Shown in pieces: positions 33,928 through 41,808 of a stretch of 47,554 bases of DNA. How positions within the stretch are numbered: the stretch's first letter is position 1; the number at the start of each line of letters is the position of its first letter. This DNA is from Candidatus Galligastranaerophilus faecipullorum. Lineage in GTDB: Bacteria; Cyanobacteriota; Vampirovibrionia; Gastranaerophilales; Gastranaerophilaceae. Position numbers and translations under genes: made by a program. Location of the stretch: positions 1-47,554 of the forward strand of contig DVFS01000050.1 of assembly GCA_018713115.1 (NCBI GenBank), given 5' to 3'. Under the pieces are notes generated by a model that worked only from the letters and a program-made list of their open reading frames with translations, made no database searches and was not told the origin of the DNA.

Positions 33928-34632
33928 AATCGGGTTTTTATACGCTCTTTTGCCTGCTCCGCAGCCGATTTTTTCTATTTGAAAACTATCCGGCAGTTTT
34001 TTTGCATTATATAAAGCTGCTGCAATGGCTGCTCCTGTCGGTGTGACCATCTCTCCGTCATTGTCTGAAATTTTTAGCGGAAGTTTGTATCGGAGTGCTA
34101 TTTCACAAACCGCAGGCACGGGTACGGGGATTGTGCCATGCCGGCATTCAACGGAGCCTTGCCCGTCCGTGAGTGTTGAAAAATATACATTTTCAGGATT
34201 TAAGTCATCAAATAATACGGCAAAACTTACTATATCGACAATAGAGTCCACGGCGCCCACTTCGTGAAAATGTATATCGTTTATGCTTTTGCCGTGCACC
34301 TTTGCTTCGGCCTGTGCAACTATTTTAAAAATCTTTTTTGCAAGCTCTTTGGCATTGGACGTAATACCGGCTTTGTCTATAATTTTATTTATATCATCCA
34401 GGTTGCGATGTTCGTGATGATGGCAGTGCTGATGTTTTGGCAGTATAACATCAAAGTCTGTTGCAGTTATTGCGTTTACTGTTTTTTTTGAAATTACATA
34501 GGAAAACTCGTTGTCAAGCTTCATAGACTCAAGAGCACCTTCAAGTTTTTCTTTATTTGCACCCAGATCCAGAAGTGCTGCAACTGTCATATCTCCCGAG
34601 ATTCCGAAATTGCATTCAAAATATAAATCCAT
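33874..34632 (-). CDS. larC: Nickel-insertion protein LarC, N-terminal part only (LarC1)
   Basis: 252 residues. It starts MDLYFECNFGISGDMTVAALLDLG, a clear LarC/DUF111 signature. A His-rich stretch HQHCHHHEH (about 68-76) suggests nickel binding. It ends shortly after CGAGKRAYKNPILRVFGI, the point where LarC2 normally begins, in some species through a programmed frameshift. Here the DNA beyond is the antisense of the EamA gene, so no LarC2 can follow. LarC2 holds the CTP-dependent nickel-inserting activity, so this protein may be incomplete or work with a separate part. It overlaps larB by one base. Confidence 0.88.
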   Translation of the reverse strand: MDLYFECNFGISGDMTVAALLDLGANKEKLEGALESMKLDNEFSYVISKKTVNAITATDFDVILPKHQHCHHHEHRNLDDINKIIDKAGITSNAKELAKKIFKIVAQAEAKVHGKSINDIHFHEVGAVDSIVDIVSFAVLFDDLNPENVYFSTLTDGQGSVECRHGTIPVPVPAVCEIALRYKLPLKISDNDGEMVTPTGAAIAAALYNAKKLPDSFQIEKIGCGAGKRAYKNPILRVFGIKNNKDTCSEHN

Positions 34633-35321
34633 TATTTTCTCCCTTTCTCTATCAATTTATTTATCTGAGATGCGCTGTAGCCTGCGTTAAAACCGTTGTC
34701 TATGTTTACGACAGTCATTCCTTCGGCGCAGGAATTCAGCATTGTTAAAAGCGCGCTCAGCCCTTCAAAAGAACTTCCGTAGCCGATTGAGGTCGGAAGC
34801 GCTATTACGGGTATATCAACCATCCCGGCAATTACTCCGCCGAGTGCTCCTTCCATTCCCGCAGCGGCAATAATCACATTTGCCTTTTTAATTTCATCTA
34901 TCTTGTCAAATAGCCTGTGGATACCCGCTACGCCTATGTCGTAGTATTTTTTGACATTGCTTCCGTAAAATTCGGCGGTGGCGGCAGCCTCTTCCGCTGC
35001 CGGAATGTCGCCTGTTCCTCCCGTACAGACAGCTATTTCTCCTATTTTTTCAATTTTGTTTTGAATGAGTGTTATAATGCGTCCGGATTCATTATAATTC
35101 AGTTCCTCAATCTCGTTTTTAAGTGCTGCCGCCTGTTCTTTTGACGCGCGTGTTCCTATAACATTCTGCCCGGCGCTTTTAAATTCTTTGAAAATTTTAA
35201 TAAGCTGTTTTTCGGTCTTGCATTCGCAAAATACCGCCTCGCTGCAGCCGCGGCGTTTTGCCCTCTGTGTATCAAGCTTTGCGAAATTCAGTTCAATGTA
35301 GCCGTTATCTTTGTTTTCCAT
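34632..35321 (-). CDS. larB: Nicotinate nucleotide carboxylase/hydrolase LarB
   Basis: 229 residues. LarB converts nicotinic acid adenine dinucleotide into the dicarboxylated mononucleotide that begins nickel-pincer cofactor synthesis. It shows the PurE-like core with CTGGTGDIPAAEEAA, DIGVAGIHRL, AAGMEGALGGVI and LPTSIGYGSSFEGL, and a C-terminal NIDNGFNAGYSA, all in family order. Length is usual. It is eight bases after the unknown membrane gene and coupled to larC. Confidence 0.93.
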   Translation of the reverse strand: MENKDNGYIELNFAKLDTQRAKRRGCSEAVFCECKTEKQLIKIFKEFKSAGQNVIGTRASKEQAAALKNEIEELNYNESGRIITLIQNKIEKIGEIAVCTGGTGDIPAAEEAAATAEFYGSNVKKYYDIGVAGIHRLFDKIDEIKKANVIIAAAGMEGALGGVIAGMVDIPVIALPTSIGYGSSFEGLSALLTMLNSCAEGMTVVNIDNGFNAGYSASQINKLIEKGRK

Positions 35322-35329
35322 GTTTATCC

Positions 35330-36397
35330 TTATTTTGTATTATTGTTTACTAAAGCCTTGTCGCGGTTAAACTCATGTCTGGTCGCAGCCCTGTTTAAGA
35401 GCGCAACTGCCGCGGCTATAGCCATTGTATTTATTGTAAAAGTAAGGCTGTATGCCGCGTTTTTGGATTTTAGCATTTGTTTTTGCATATTTTCAGGAAG
35501 CTTTGAGATTTCCTTGTAAGTCCTTATGTTTCCGCCGTTGAAAACATCCGTTTTGTATATTTTGTCAAATTTTTTATAGATGGGATTTTGTATAAGCTTT
35601 TCGCCAAAAAACATTAAAGGCACGGTAATTGAAAACCGCCGGGCATTTTCCATTCTTTCATATTTGTCGCGGCTTGCATAAAAATAACCTGCAATACTTG
35701 CCGGATATATAAGTGCGCCGTAGTGTGCAAGCCTTAAATCGCAGTCTTTTGTAAAATCCATATGTTTTAAGAATTTGTCCAGATATGATTCGGCTTTTTT
35801 GTAAAAGTTTTTATTTCCAGCGGCAAAAAGAAAGCCAAAGGTTGCACCAAGGCCGGCTATTGTGCTTATACCAAGTGATTTTAGAAGTTTTGCCGCTTTA
35901 TTTTGTGCCTGCTTTTTCTCTTTTTGTTCATTTTTGTTTTCCAGTCCTATAAGCGATGTAAAATCTTTTTTTCCGCTGGATGCAAGTGACATGAGGTTTC
36001 TGAGCGGTGCAATGCCAAACACCGCCGGCAGAATAACACTGAAAACCGTGCCTGTGCGTGCAAATTTTGCAAGCTTTATGTTCTTAAGTGTTGTTTTATC
36101 GCTTATTTTGCCAAGTTCGGACAGGGGAGCCAGAAGCCGGTCTTTTGTTATATTTTTTTGCTTTGCAAAAAGCTTTGTGCTGCCGTGTGCCAGTGCCGGA
36201 GCCGAAAAATAAAACAGTGCTGATTCTGAAAGTTCGGCAAAGCTTATTTCTTTTGACTCGTCTTTGCTTCTTGATAATCCCAGACGCGAAATAAGACATC
36301 CGCCCGTGTCGCGTACAAACATTCCGGCAGAAGAGCTTGTTTCAAGCTTGCCTAAGATATTTGCGGCAATATTTACTCCGACAGGGACAGTGTTCAT
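35330..36397 (-). CDS. Unrecognised membrane-associated protein between tatC and larB
   Basis: 355 residues with hydrophobic stretches at about 55-70, 110-130, 180-200, 230-245 and 318-335, and many basic residues between them. The N-terminus is MNTVPVGVNIAANILG followed by a small-residue region and EISFAELSES. No known domain is seen. The ATG follows the tatC stop with no gap, so it is translationally coupled. It resembles the 311-residue protein at 5474 in style. Role unknown, although its operon links it to export or to the lar genes. Confidence 0.75.
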   Translation of the reverse strand: MNTVPVGVNIAANILGKLETSSSAGMFVRDTGGCLISRLGLSRSKDESKEISFAELSESALFYFSAPALAHGSTKLFAKQKNITKDRLLAPLSELGKISDKTTLKNIKLAKFARTGTVFSVILPAVFGIAPLRNLMSLASSGKKDFTSLIGLENKNEQKEKKQAQNKAAKLLKSLGISTIAGLGATFGFLFAAGNKNFYKKAESYLDKFLKHMDFTKDCDLRLAHYGALIYPASIAGYFYASRDKYERMENARRFSITVPLMFFGEKLIQNPIYKKFDKIYKTDVFNGGNIRTYKEISKLPENMQKQMLKSKNAAYSLTFTINTMAIAAAVALLNRAATRHEFNRDKALVNNNTK

Positions 36398-37123
36398 CTA
36401 TTCCCGCTCCTCGCTCTTCTTTGTCCTGATTTTTGCAAACAACAGTCCTGTTTCAAACAGAAGGTAAGCGGGTGTAAAAAGCATAATCTGGCTTACAATA
36501 TCCGGCGGGGTAAGAATTCCCGCTATTATTAAAAGTGCTACAACTACGTACGGGCGGCAATTTGTGACGGTTTTATAAGATACGATTTGCGACTTTATTA
36601 AAGTGTATGTAACAAGCGGCATTTGAAACATGACTCCAAAAGAAAGTGTCAGCCACAGCGCAAGGTTTACTACATTGGATATACCAAGCATTGCTTTGAC
36701 ATTTGATGTTGTAAAGCCCATTGCAAAATTTATAATAAGAGGAAGTATAACAAAAAGACAAAAAAGCGAACCTAGAATAAAAAGCAGGCTTGATGTCATA
36801 ACTGCCGTTTTAATAAACTTCTTTTCATGCTCATAAAGCGCAGGCGCGCAAAAATTCCAAATTTGTTTTGCAAGATACGGGAAGCAGATTATTATATCAA
36901 GAATGAGCGCAAATTTTATCTGTATTAAAAAAACTTCAACCGGAGAAAAATAATTAAGCGATATATTATTTCCTCTTAGTATAAGTTTTATAAAGATATC
37001 AAGACACTTTGGCGCCAAAAAAAGCAGGGGAACAAGAACAGCCCCGAGAGCCCTTATGCATCTCAGGAGCATTTGCCTCAGTGCTTCTATATGCGAGATT
37101 ATACTTTCGTCTTTATCGGGCAT
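36398..37123 (-). CDS. tatC: Sec-independent protein translocase TatC
   Basis: 241 residues with six membrane spans. The N-terminal ISHIEALRQMLLRCI is the TatC signature region that contacts the twin-arginine peptide, and FSPVEVFLIQIKFAL follows as in the family. The expected glutamate-containing loop and C-terminal PDIVSQIMLF are present. It is two bases from tatA and provides the receptor for folded proteins carrying twin-arginine signals, such as the AKR upstream. Confidence 0.93.
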   Translation of the reverse strand: MPDKDESIISHIEALRQMLLRCIRALGAVLVPLLFLAPKCLDIFIKLILRGNNISLNYFSPVEVFLIQIKFALILDIIICFPYLAKQIWNFCAPALYEHEKKFIKTAVMTSSLLFILGSLFCLFVILPLIINFAMGFTTSNVKAMLGISNVVNLALWLTLSFGVMFQMPLVTYTLIKSQIVSYKTVTNCRPYVVVALLIIAGILTPPDIVSQIMLFTPAYLLFETGLLFAKIRTKKSEERE

Positions 37124-37125
37124 AA

Positions 37126-37341
37126 TTATACGTCTTTGGGTTTGTATTCCTCGGGTTTTTCAGCCTCGTTTTCAATAGCTTCTTTAAGCCCGTTCGCTTC
37201 TTCTTTCAGAATATTTTTTGCCTTTTTATATTCATAAGAAGCTCTGCCCAGTGCTCTTGCAATCTCGGGAATTCTTTTCCCGCCGAAAAGCAAAAGAATT
37301 ACAACCAGAATTAAAATTATCTCAGTTACGCCCAGCGACAT
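37126..37341 (-). CDS. tatA: Sec-independent translocase TatA/TatB-type subunit
   Basis: 71 residues: one N-terminal membrane segment, [17 protein letters not shown] with the conserved FG hinge, an amphipathic helix and an acidic tail. Only one TatA-type gene is present here, so it may serve both TatA and TatB roles. It is ten bases after the polyferredoxin gene. Confidence 0.92.
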   Translation of the reverse strand: MSLGVTEIILILVVILLLFGGKRIPEIARALGRASYEYKKAKNILKEEANGLKEAIENEAEKPEEYKPKDV

Positions 37342-37351
37342 TGTTTTCTCC

Positions 37352-38623
37352 TTATATTACTTTTTGTTCTTTTATTGAATAAATTTCTATTGCGCCCGAA
37401 GGACAGGCATTTTTGCAGGCGCCGCAGCCGATACACTTTTGCGCATTTAATACGGGCGGCTTTCCTTCTTCATTGATTATAGCATGTGTCGGACAAGCTA
37501 TTGCACACTTGCCGCACTGTGCACATTTTTCAGTGTTTATCATAGCCATAGCTATTCTTGTTTTTTGTTTTTCTTCTTTGCTTATGCGTTTAATTGCTCC
37601 CGCGGGGCAGATTTGAGAGCATATATTGCAGTCGTATTTGCAAAAGCCGTTAGAGTAATCAATATGCACGGCATTGAAATTTTCATCCGCTTTTTTAATA
37701 ATTTTATTAGGACAGTTTTTGACGCACAAATTGCAGTTATAGCACTTATTTATAAACCTTTCTTCACTTACGGCACCCGGAGGCAGAATGATGTTCTTAA
37801 GCTTGTGTGCAATTTTATCTTTTAATGCATGCCCTGTTTTTACCATAGCTCCAAAGAAGATGACTGCCGCTGTGCCGATTATTACCCTGCGTCTTTCAGG
37901 GCTGAATTTAACCTCTTCTTTTTGTACTTTTTTTAGTGTTATACCGCCCTTAGGGCAAATATCAAGACACTTTAAACATCTTATACATGTGCTGTTGTTC
38001 AGTGTTTTTTCTTTTGAATCTATACAGCCGGAGGGACAGTTTTTCTCGCACATGCCGCAGGAAACACATTTGTCTTTGTTTATTTGAATTTTATATGGCG
38101 AAAACTTTGAAATAAGTCCTAAAACCGCCCCTACGGGGCAGATATTTGTACAAAAAAACCTGTTTTTAAAAAATACCAGAACAAAAATGACCGTAAGTGC
38201 AGATATTCCGTATGCACTCAACGTAAAGGCTGAGCCAAACAGGGTGTACGGCTCCAGATACCTTAAAAGCAGTGCACTTGAGCCTGTCAGCACTCCAAAT
38301 GCCGTCGCTGCGAGAAAATATTTAAACGGATAGTCCGCTGTTTTTTTATTTTTCTTTTTAATAATAAGGGCAAAAAACTCCTGCATTAGCCCGAGCGGAC
38401 ACAAAAGCGAGCAGTAAAATCTGCCCGAAAGTGCTGTTATAAGAATCAGGACACAGAATATTGCAAGTGCGGCCAGAGAAAAATCAACAAATACTCTTTG
38501 TGCAAGTGCTCCGAATTGTAAATCAAAAATTTTAAGCGGCAAAAACAGGCCTGTTATTCCCGCAATAAAGAGTATAAGCAGAACGGCACCCGAAACAAGC
38601 CTGATTTTATATGCATATTTCAT
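37352..38623 (-). CDS. Membrane polyferredoxin, NapH/CcoG-like, up to six [4Fe-4S] clusters
   Basis: 423 residues. About five or six membrane spans lie in residues 1-155, with CSLLCPLG and CTNICPVG as in NapH-type quinol-to-cluster proteins. Then come two ferredoxin motifs ([22 protein letters not shown]), a further hydrophobic stretch behind RRRVIIG, and four more motifs ([45 protein letters not shown]). It probably passes electrons between the quinone pool and a soluble or exported partner. Its start overlaps the stop of the AKR gene (TAATG), so the two are made together. Confidence 0.85.
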   Translation of the reverse strand: MKYAYKIRLVSGAVLLILFIAGITGLFLPLKIFDLQFGALAQRVFVDFSLAALAIFCVLILITALSGRFYCSLLCPLGLMQEFFALIIKKKNKKTADYPFKYFLAATAFGVLTGSSALLLRYLEPYTLFGSAFTLSAYGISALTVIFVLVFFKNRFFCTNICPVGAVLGLISKFSPYKIQINKDKCVSCGMCEKNCPSGCIDSKEKTLNNSTCIRCLKCLDICPKGGITLKKVQKEEVKFSPERRRVIIGTAAVIFFGAMVKTGHALKDKIAHKLKNIILPPGAVSEERFINKCYNCNLCVKNCPNKIIKKADENFNAVHIDYSNGFCKYDCNICSQICPAGAIKRISKEEKQKTRIAMAMINTEKCAQCGKCAIACPTHAIINEEGKPPVLNAQKCIGCGACKNACPSGAIEIYSIKEQKVI

Positions 38624-39864
38624 TATGCGGTTTCCTTTTCGGCTTTTTTATGCGCCTCTTTAACCTCGTCAAGAAGTTTCGGTATATCAAGGTTTTGCGG
38701 ACAGTTCTTGTTGCAGAGCCCGCATTTTATGCATTTATCGGCACGCGTAGACTCATCAAGCGCATTATAGTTGTATACAAACATAAAGCCGGCGTTCGGC
38801 GCACTGTTTCCTTTATACATGTTGTAAAGCCCGAAAATTGCGGGAATATTAATGCCGCGCGGACATACTTCCATACAGTATTTGCAGGCCGTACAGCTGA
38901 TTGCACCCTGTGATTGGATAATTTGAGCTATTTGATGGGCGGTTTTTTCTTCTTTTTCGCTTAGTTTTCTGTAATTCACAAAAGTGTCTACATTTTCTTT
39001 CAACTGCTGTAAGTTGCTCATGCCGCTGAGAATTGTAAATACGCGTTCTTTGGAAGCTACCCAGCGCAGACCGAATGACGCCTGTGTGTCATCGGGGCAT
39101 TCTTCTTTAAGTTTTTGCGCTGCTTTATCCGGCAGGTTGCAGAGTACTCCGCCTCTAAGGGGTTCCATTACAATTACCGGAACTTTTGCTTCATCTGCTA
39201 TTTGATACAGTTCATCCGCATTTACAACTTCCCAGTCAAGATAATTGATTTGAAGCTGGCAAAAATCCCATTTGTGTTCTTTTATTACCTCTCTTAACAT
39301 AGCAGGGTCGCCATGGAAAGAAAATCCTATGTTTTTTATCAGCCCTTCATTTTTGAGTTTCAGAAGCTCTTCGTACATATTGTTGTCGCGATAGTTCGAT
39401 ATGGTGTTTTTGTTTATGTTATGAACCATATAGTTGTCAAAGTACTTTACCTGACATTTTTTAAGCTGCTCTTCGCAGAGCTTCCTTACATCGGAAGGCG
39501 AGTTTACAAGGTATGCGGGGCACTTATCCGCAAGGATAAAACTTTCTCTGTCGTACTTTTTTAAAACCTCTCCTATGGCATTCTCGCTTTTTCCGTCCAC
39601 ATACATATATGCCGTGTCGAAATAATTTGCACCGTGCGCCATTGCATACTCTACCATTTTATCAAGTTCCACCATGTCAATTTTATCGTTGCGCATGGGA
39701 AGGCGCATGCACCCCAGGGCAATCAGGGGCATATCCGTGTCTTTAAATTTCCTTCGTACAACCTGATTTTGTGATTTTTGAATTTCTTTTTTGCCGCAGC
39801 CCGTTAAAAGTGCGGTTCCGCCCAGGGCAAGCGCCGAGTTTATTATAAAATCTCTTCTTCTCAT
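38623..39864 (-). CDS. Exported aldo/keto reductase with ferredoxin tail, Tat signal
   Basis: 413 residues. The N-terminus MRRRDFIINSALALGGTALLTGC has a twin-arginine motif, a hydrophobic core and a lipobox-like LTGC, indicating Tat export and possible lipid anchoring. The AKR barrel follows, with YFDTAYMY holding the catalytic tyrosine, ILADK and YMVHNI. The tail has CTACKYCMEVCP and CIKCGLCNKNCP for two [4Fe-4S] clusters. It sits in the same operon as tatAC and the polyferredoxin, a plausible electron donor. Substrate unknown. Confidence 0.9.
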   Translation of the reverse strand: MRRRDFIINSALALGGTALLTGCGKKEIQKSQNQVVRRKFKDTDMPLIALGCMRLPMRNDKIDMVELDKMVEYAMAHGANYFDTAYMYVDGKSENAIGEVLKKYDRESFILADKCPAYLVNSPSDVRKLCEEQLKKCQVKYFDNYMVHNINKNTISNYRDNNMYEELLKLKNEGLIKNIGFSFHGDPAMLREVIKEHKWDFCQLQINYLDWEVVNADELYQIADEAKVPVIVMEPLRGGVLCNLPDKAAQKLKEECPDDTQASFGLRWVASKERVFTILSGMSNLQQLKENVDTFVNYRKLSEKEEKTAHQIAQIIQSQGAISCTACKYCMEVCPRGINIPAIFGLYNMYKGNSAPNAGFMFVYNYNALDESTRADKCIKCGLCNKNCPQNLDIPKLLDEVKEAHKKAEKETA

Positions 39865-39904
39865 TTTTATACCTCTTTTTATAAATAATATAGCATAAAT
39901 TATT

Positions 39905-40357
39905 TTACCTGTATTCCTTGTCGCTTACGGGTTTAAGCCAGGTTGTTTCATTGTTTGGCAGATTTGTTTCTATTGAAATGTGTGCAAACTCGCTGTCAGG
40001 CGCAGCCCCGTGCCAGTGTTCGACATTCATGGGTATTCTTACCACATCACCCTGTTTTAATATCCTTATTTCACCGCCTCTTTCCTGATAGCGTCCTTCG
40101 CCTGCGGTTACAAGAAGTATTTGACCGCCGGAGTGCTTGTGCCAGTTGGTTCTGGCGCCTTTTTCAAATGTAACGTTTGCAATAGATGAGTTCCAGATAT
40201 CGTCATTGGCACTTAATCTGTTGAGATATGTGGTTCCGTTGAAGTATTTATTGTAAGGATTTATTTCTCCTTTTTTAAAAGGCTGGTTTAATTCTTGTGA
40301 CATTGTTATCCCTCCGGTGATTAAAAATATCGCTGCAATTAAAAATAATTTTTTCAT
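39905..40357 (-). CDS. Secreted cupin-domain protein
   Basis: 150 residues. It opens MKKLFLIAAIFLITGGITMS, a Sec-type signal peptide. The cupin barrel has NWHKHSGGQILLVTAGEGRYQ and later IPMNVEHWHGA, giving the usual three-histidine plus glutamine metal site. It is three bases after the CMD gene. Cupin and CMD proteins are often paired with aldo/keto reductases; the reaction is not known. Confidence 0.87.
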   Translation of the reverse strand: MKKLFLIAAIFLITGGITMSQELNQPFKKGEINPYNKYFNGTTYLNRLSANDDIWNSSIANVTFEKGARTNWHKHSGGQILLVTAGEGRYQERGGEIRILKQGDVVRIPMNVEHWHGAAPDSEFAHISIETNLPNNETTWLKPVSDKEYR

Positions 40358-40360
40358 ATT

Positions 40361-41203
40361 TTACTCCTGTTCTAAATCTGCTGCTTTTAAAATTCCGAGC
40401 GCCTCAAGTGCATTGGGAAAACCGACATAAGGAAGGCACTGGATAATTGCGGCGCAAATTTCTTCTTTTGTATTGCCGACTTTTACGGCGCCTGCGATAT
40501 GTTTTTTAAGTGTATTTGTGCTGCCGTTTGTTGTTAATATACCTATGGTTAATAATTCGCGGGTTTTAATGTCAAGCCCTTCTCTTGTATATATATCGCC
40601 GAAACAAAACTCTGTCAGGAATCTCGAAACATCATCACCCATATTGCCGGGCAGGTTTTCAAGTGATTTTTGAATCTCATCACCGTATATAGGGTATTGA
40701 ATTTCTCTGCCTTTTTGTGTGCGTGTTTCTTCACTTACCGTAGCGGCGTTATCAAGCGGTGTTTTTATACCTTTTTCTTTTAGAACTTCATTAAAGACGC
40801 CTATGGCATTAAGTGTTTTCGGGAAACCGATAAAAGGTGCGCACTGGTATATGATTTCTCTTATTTCAAGCGGGCTGACACCTATGTTAAGTGCGGCGTT
40901 TATATGCGCCTTTAATTGCGGCAGGGCCTGCTGTGTGCTAAGAGAAGCAATAGTCAGCATTTCCCGTGTTTTTATGTCAAGTTTGCCAACGGTAAAAACT
41001 TCGCCAAAAATATATTTTTGCAAAATATCCATAAATTCCGCATCTGTGCCGGTATTTGGCTTCCATTGCGTATTAAATAATTTTGTATAATTTTCTTTGC
41101 ATATATCCGTTCTTGTCATTGTTTTATCCTTTCCATCTGACGCAAATGCAATATTTGTCTGCACCATTAAAATGCTTAAAATCAAGACGCATATTTTTTT
41201 CAT
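40361..41203 (-). CDS. Secreted carboxymuconolactone decarboxylase-family protein, two domains
   Basis: 280 residues with a signal peptide (residues 1-21, ending AFA). Two copies of the CMD/AhpD-type helical domain follow. Each has KTREMLTIASL or KTRELLTIGIL, then HINAALNIG or HIAGAVKVG, and a cysteine in IYQCAPFIGFP or IIQCLPYVGFP. The CxxC of true AhpD peroxidase is not present. GAGGAG precedes the ATG. First gene of the long minus-strand run toward tatC and larC, probably controlled by the palindrome at 41275. Confidence 0.88.
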   Translation of the reverse strand: MKKICVLILSILMVQTNIAFASDGKDKTMTRTDICKENYTKLFNTQWKPNTGTDAEFMDILQKYIFGEVFTVGKLDIKTREMLTIASLSTQQALPQLKAHINAALNIGVSPLEIREIIYQCAPFIGFPKTLNAIGVFNEVLKEKGIKTPLDNAATVSEETRTQKGREIQYPIYGDEIQKSLENLPGNMGDDVSRFLTEFCFGDIYTREGLDIKTRELLTIGILTTNGSTNTLKKHIAGAVKVGNTKEEICAAIIQCLPYVGFPNALEALGILKAADLEQE

Positions 41204-41238
41204 TGTTTTCTCCTCGGGATTTTATATTTTGTAATTTA

Positions 41239-41269
41239 ATTTTACAACCTGATAGCCGCTCTAAGTCAA
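41239..41269 (-). promoter_or_regulatory. Probable promoter of the CMD-cupin-AKR-Tat operon
   Basis: On the minus strand, TTGACT (41269-41264) is followed by TGTAAAAT (41246-41239), giving a spacing of 17-19 bases depending on which hexamer is used. It lies about 40-65 bases before the CMD start. Confidence 0.6.
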
Positions 41270-41274
41270 TAGGT

Positions 41275-41300
41275 AAAATAAAATACTTGTATTTTATTTT
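41275..41300. promoter_or_regulatory. 26-bp perfect palindrome beside the operon promoter
   Basis: AAAATAAAATAC, TT, then GTATTTTATTTT: 12-bp arms without mismatch. It ends six bases upstream of the -35 box of the minus-strand operon, a typical place for a dimeric regulator. It has too little G/C for an ordinary terminator. Confidence 0.6.
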
Positions 41301-41351
41301 TTTGTTATAAAATAGATAACTGTCAAAGCATTACTTTTGTCGGTAACAACA

Positions 41352-41651
41352 ATGAAAATAGGCGCTGTCACTACAGTAAACGCGCAAAGGACAGCATTTT
41401 GCGCAAATATTCAAAATAACGGTAAAAATAATTCCGCTGATTTAAAAACACCCATGCAAAAGGCGGCAGACACAGCGGCGCTGTGGTTTGGTTTCGGTGT
41501 CGGGCTTGACCTGCTCGGCAGAAAAATCAAACCTTTCAGGTCGCCTCTTAAAAATTCGGTTGCAATAAACGGTGTAATATCTTCAGTTGCCGCAACCGCA
41601 ACGGGTATAAACGCGGTAAAACAAAGTGAAGGTAAACAAATTTCTGTCTGA
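41352..41651 (+). CDS. Small unrecognised protein with N-terminal motif
   Basis: 99 residues from the ATG at 41352. It opens MKIGAVTTVNAQRTAFCANI, the shared pattern. Two weakly hydrophobic stretches (about 38-55 and 67-85, NGVISSVAATATGINAV) suggest membrane association. No ribosome site is clear, and the reading could begin earlier at TTG 41337. Function unknown. Confidence 0.6.
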   Translation: MKIGAVTTVNAQRTAFCANIQNNGKNNSADLKTPMQKAADTAALWFGFGVGLDLLGRKIKPFRSPLKNSVAINGVISSVAATATGINAVKQSEGKQISV

Positions 41652-41808
41652 GGTTTTTTGGTACACGAAGGAATTGCACTGCAATAAAATTAAATGTTTT
41701 AAATTTGGCGTCTTATTTTAACTGCACTTTTATATATCCTTTTGTCTGATATGTTCATTCATTCAACAAATAAAATGTGAATGAAGCATTAGAGATTAGG
41801 ATTTTGAG

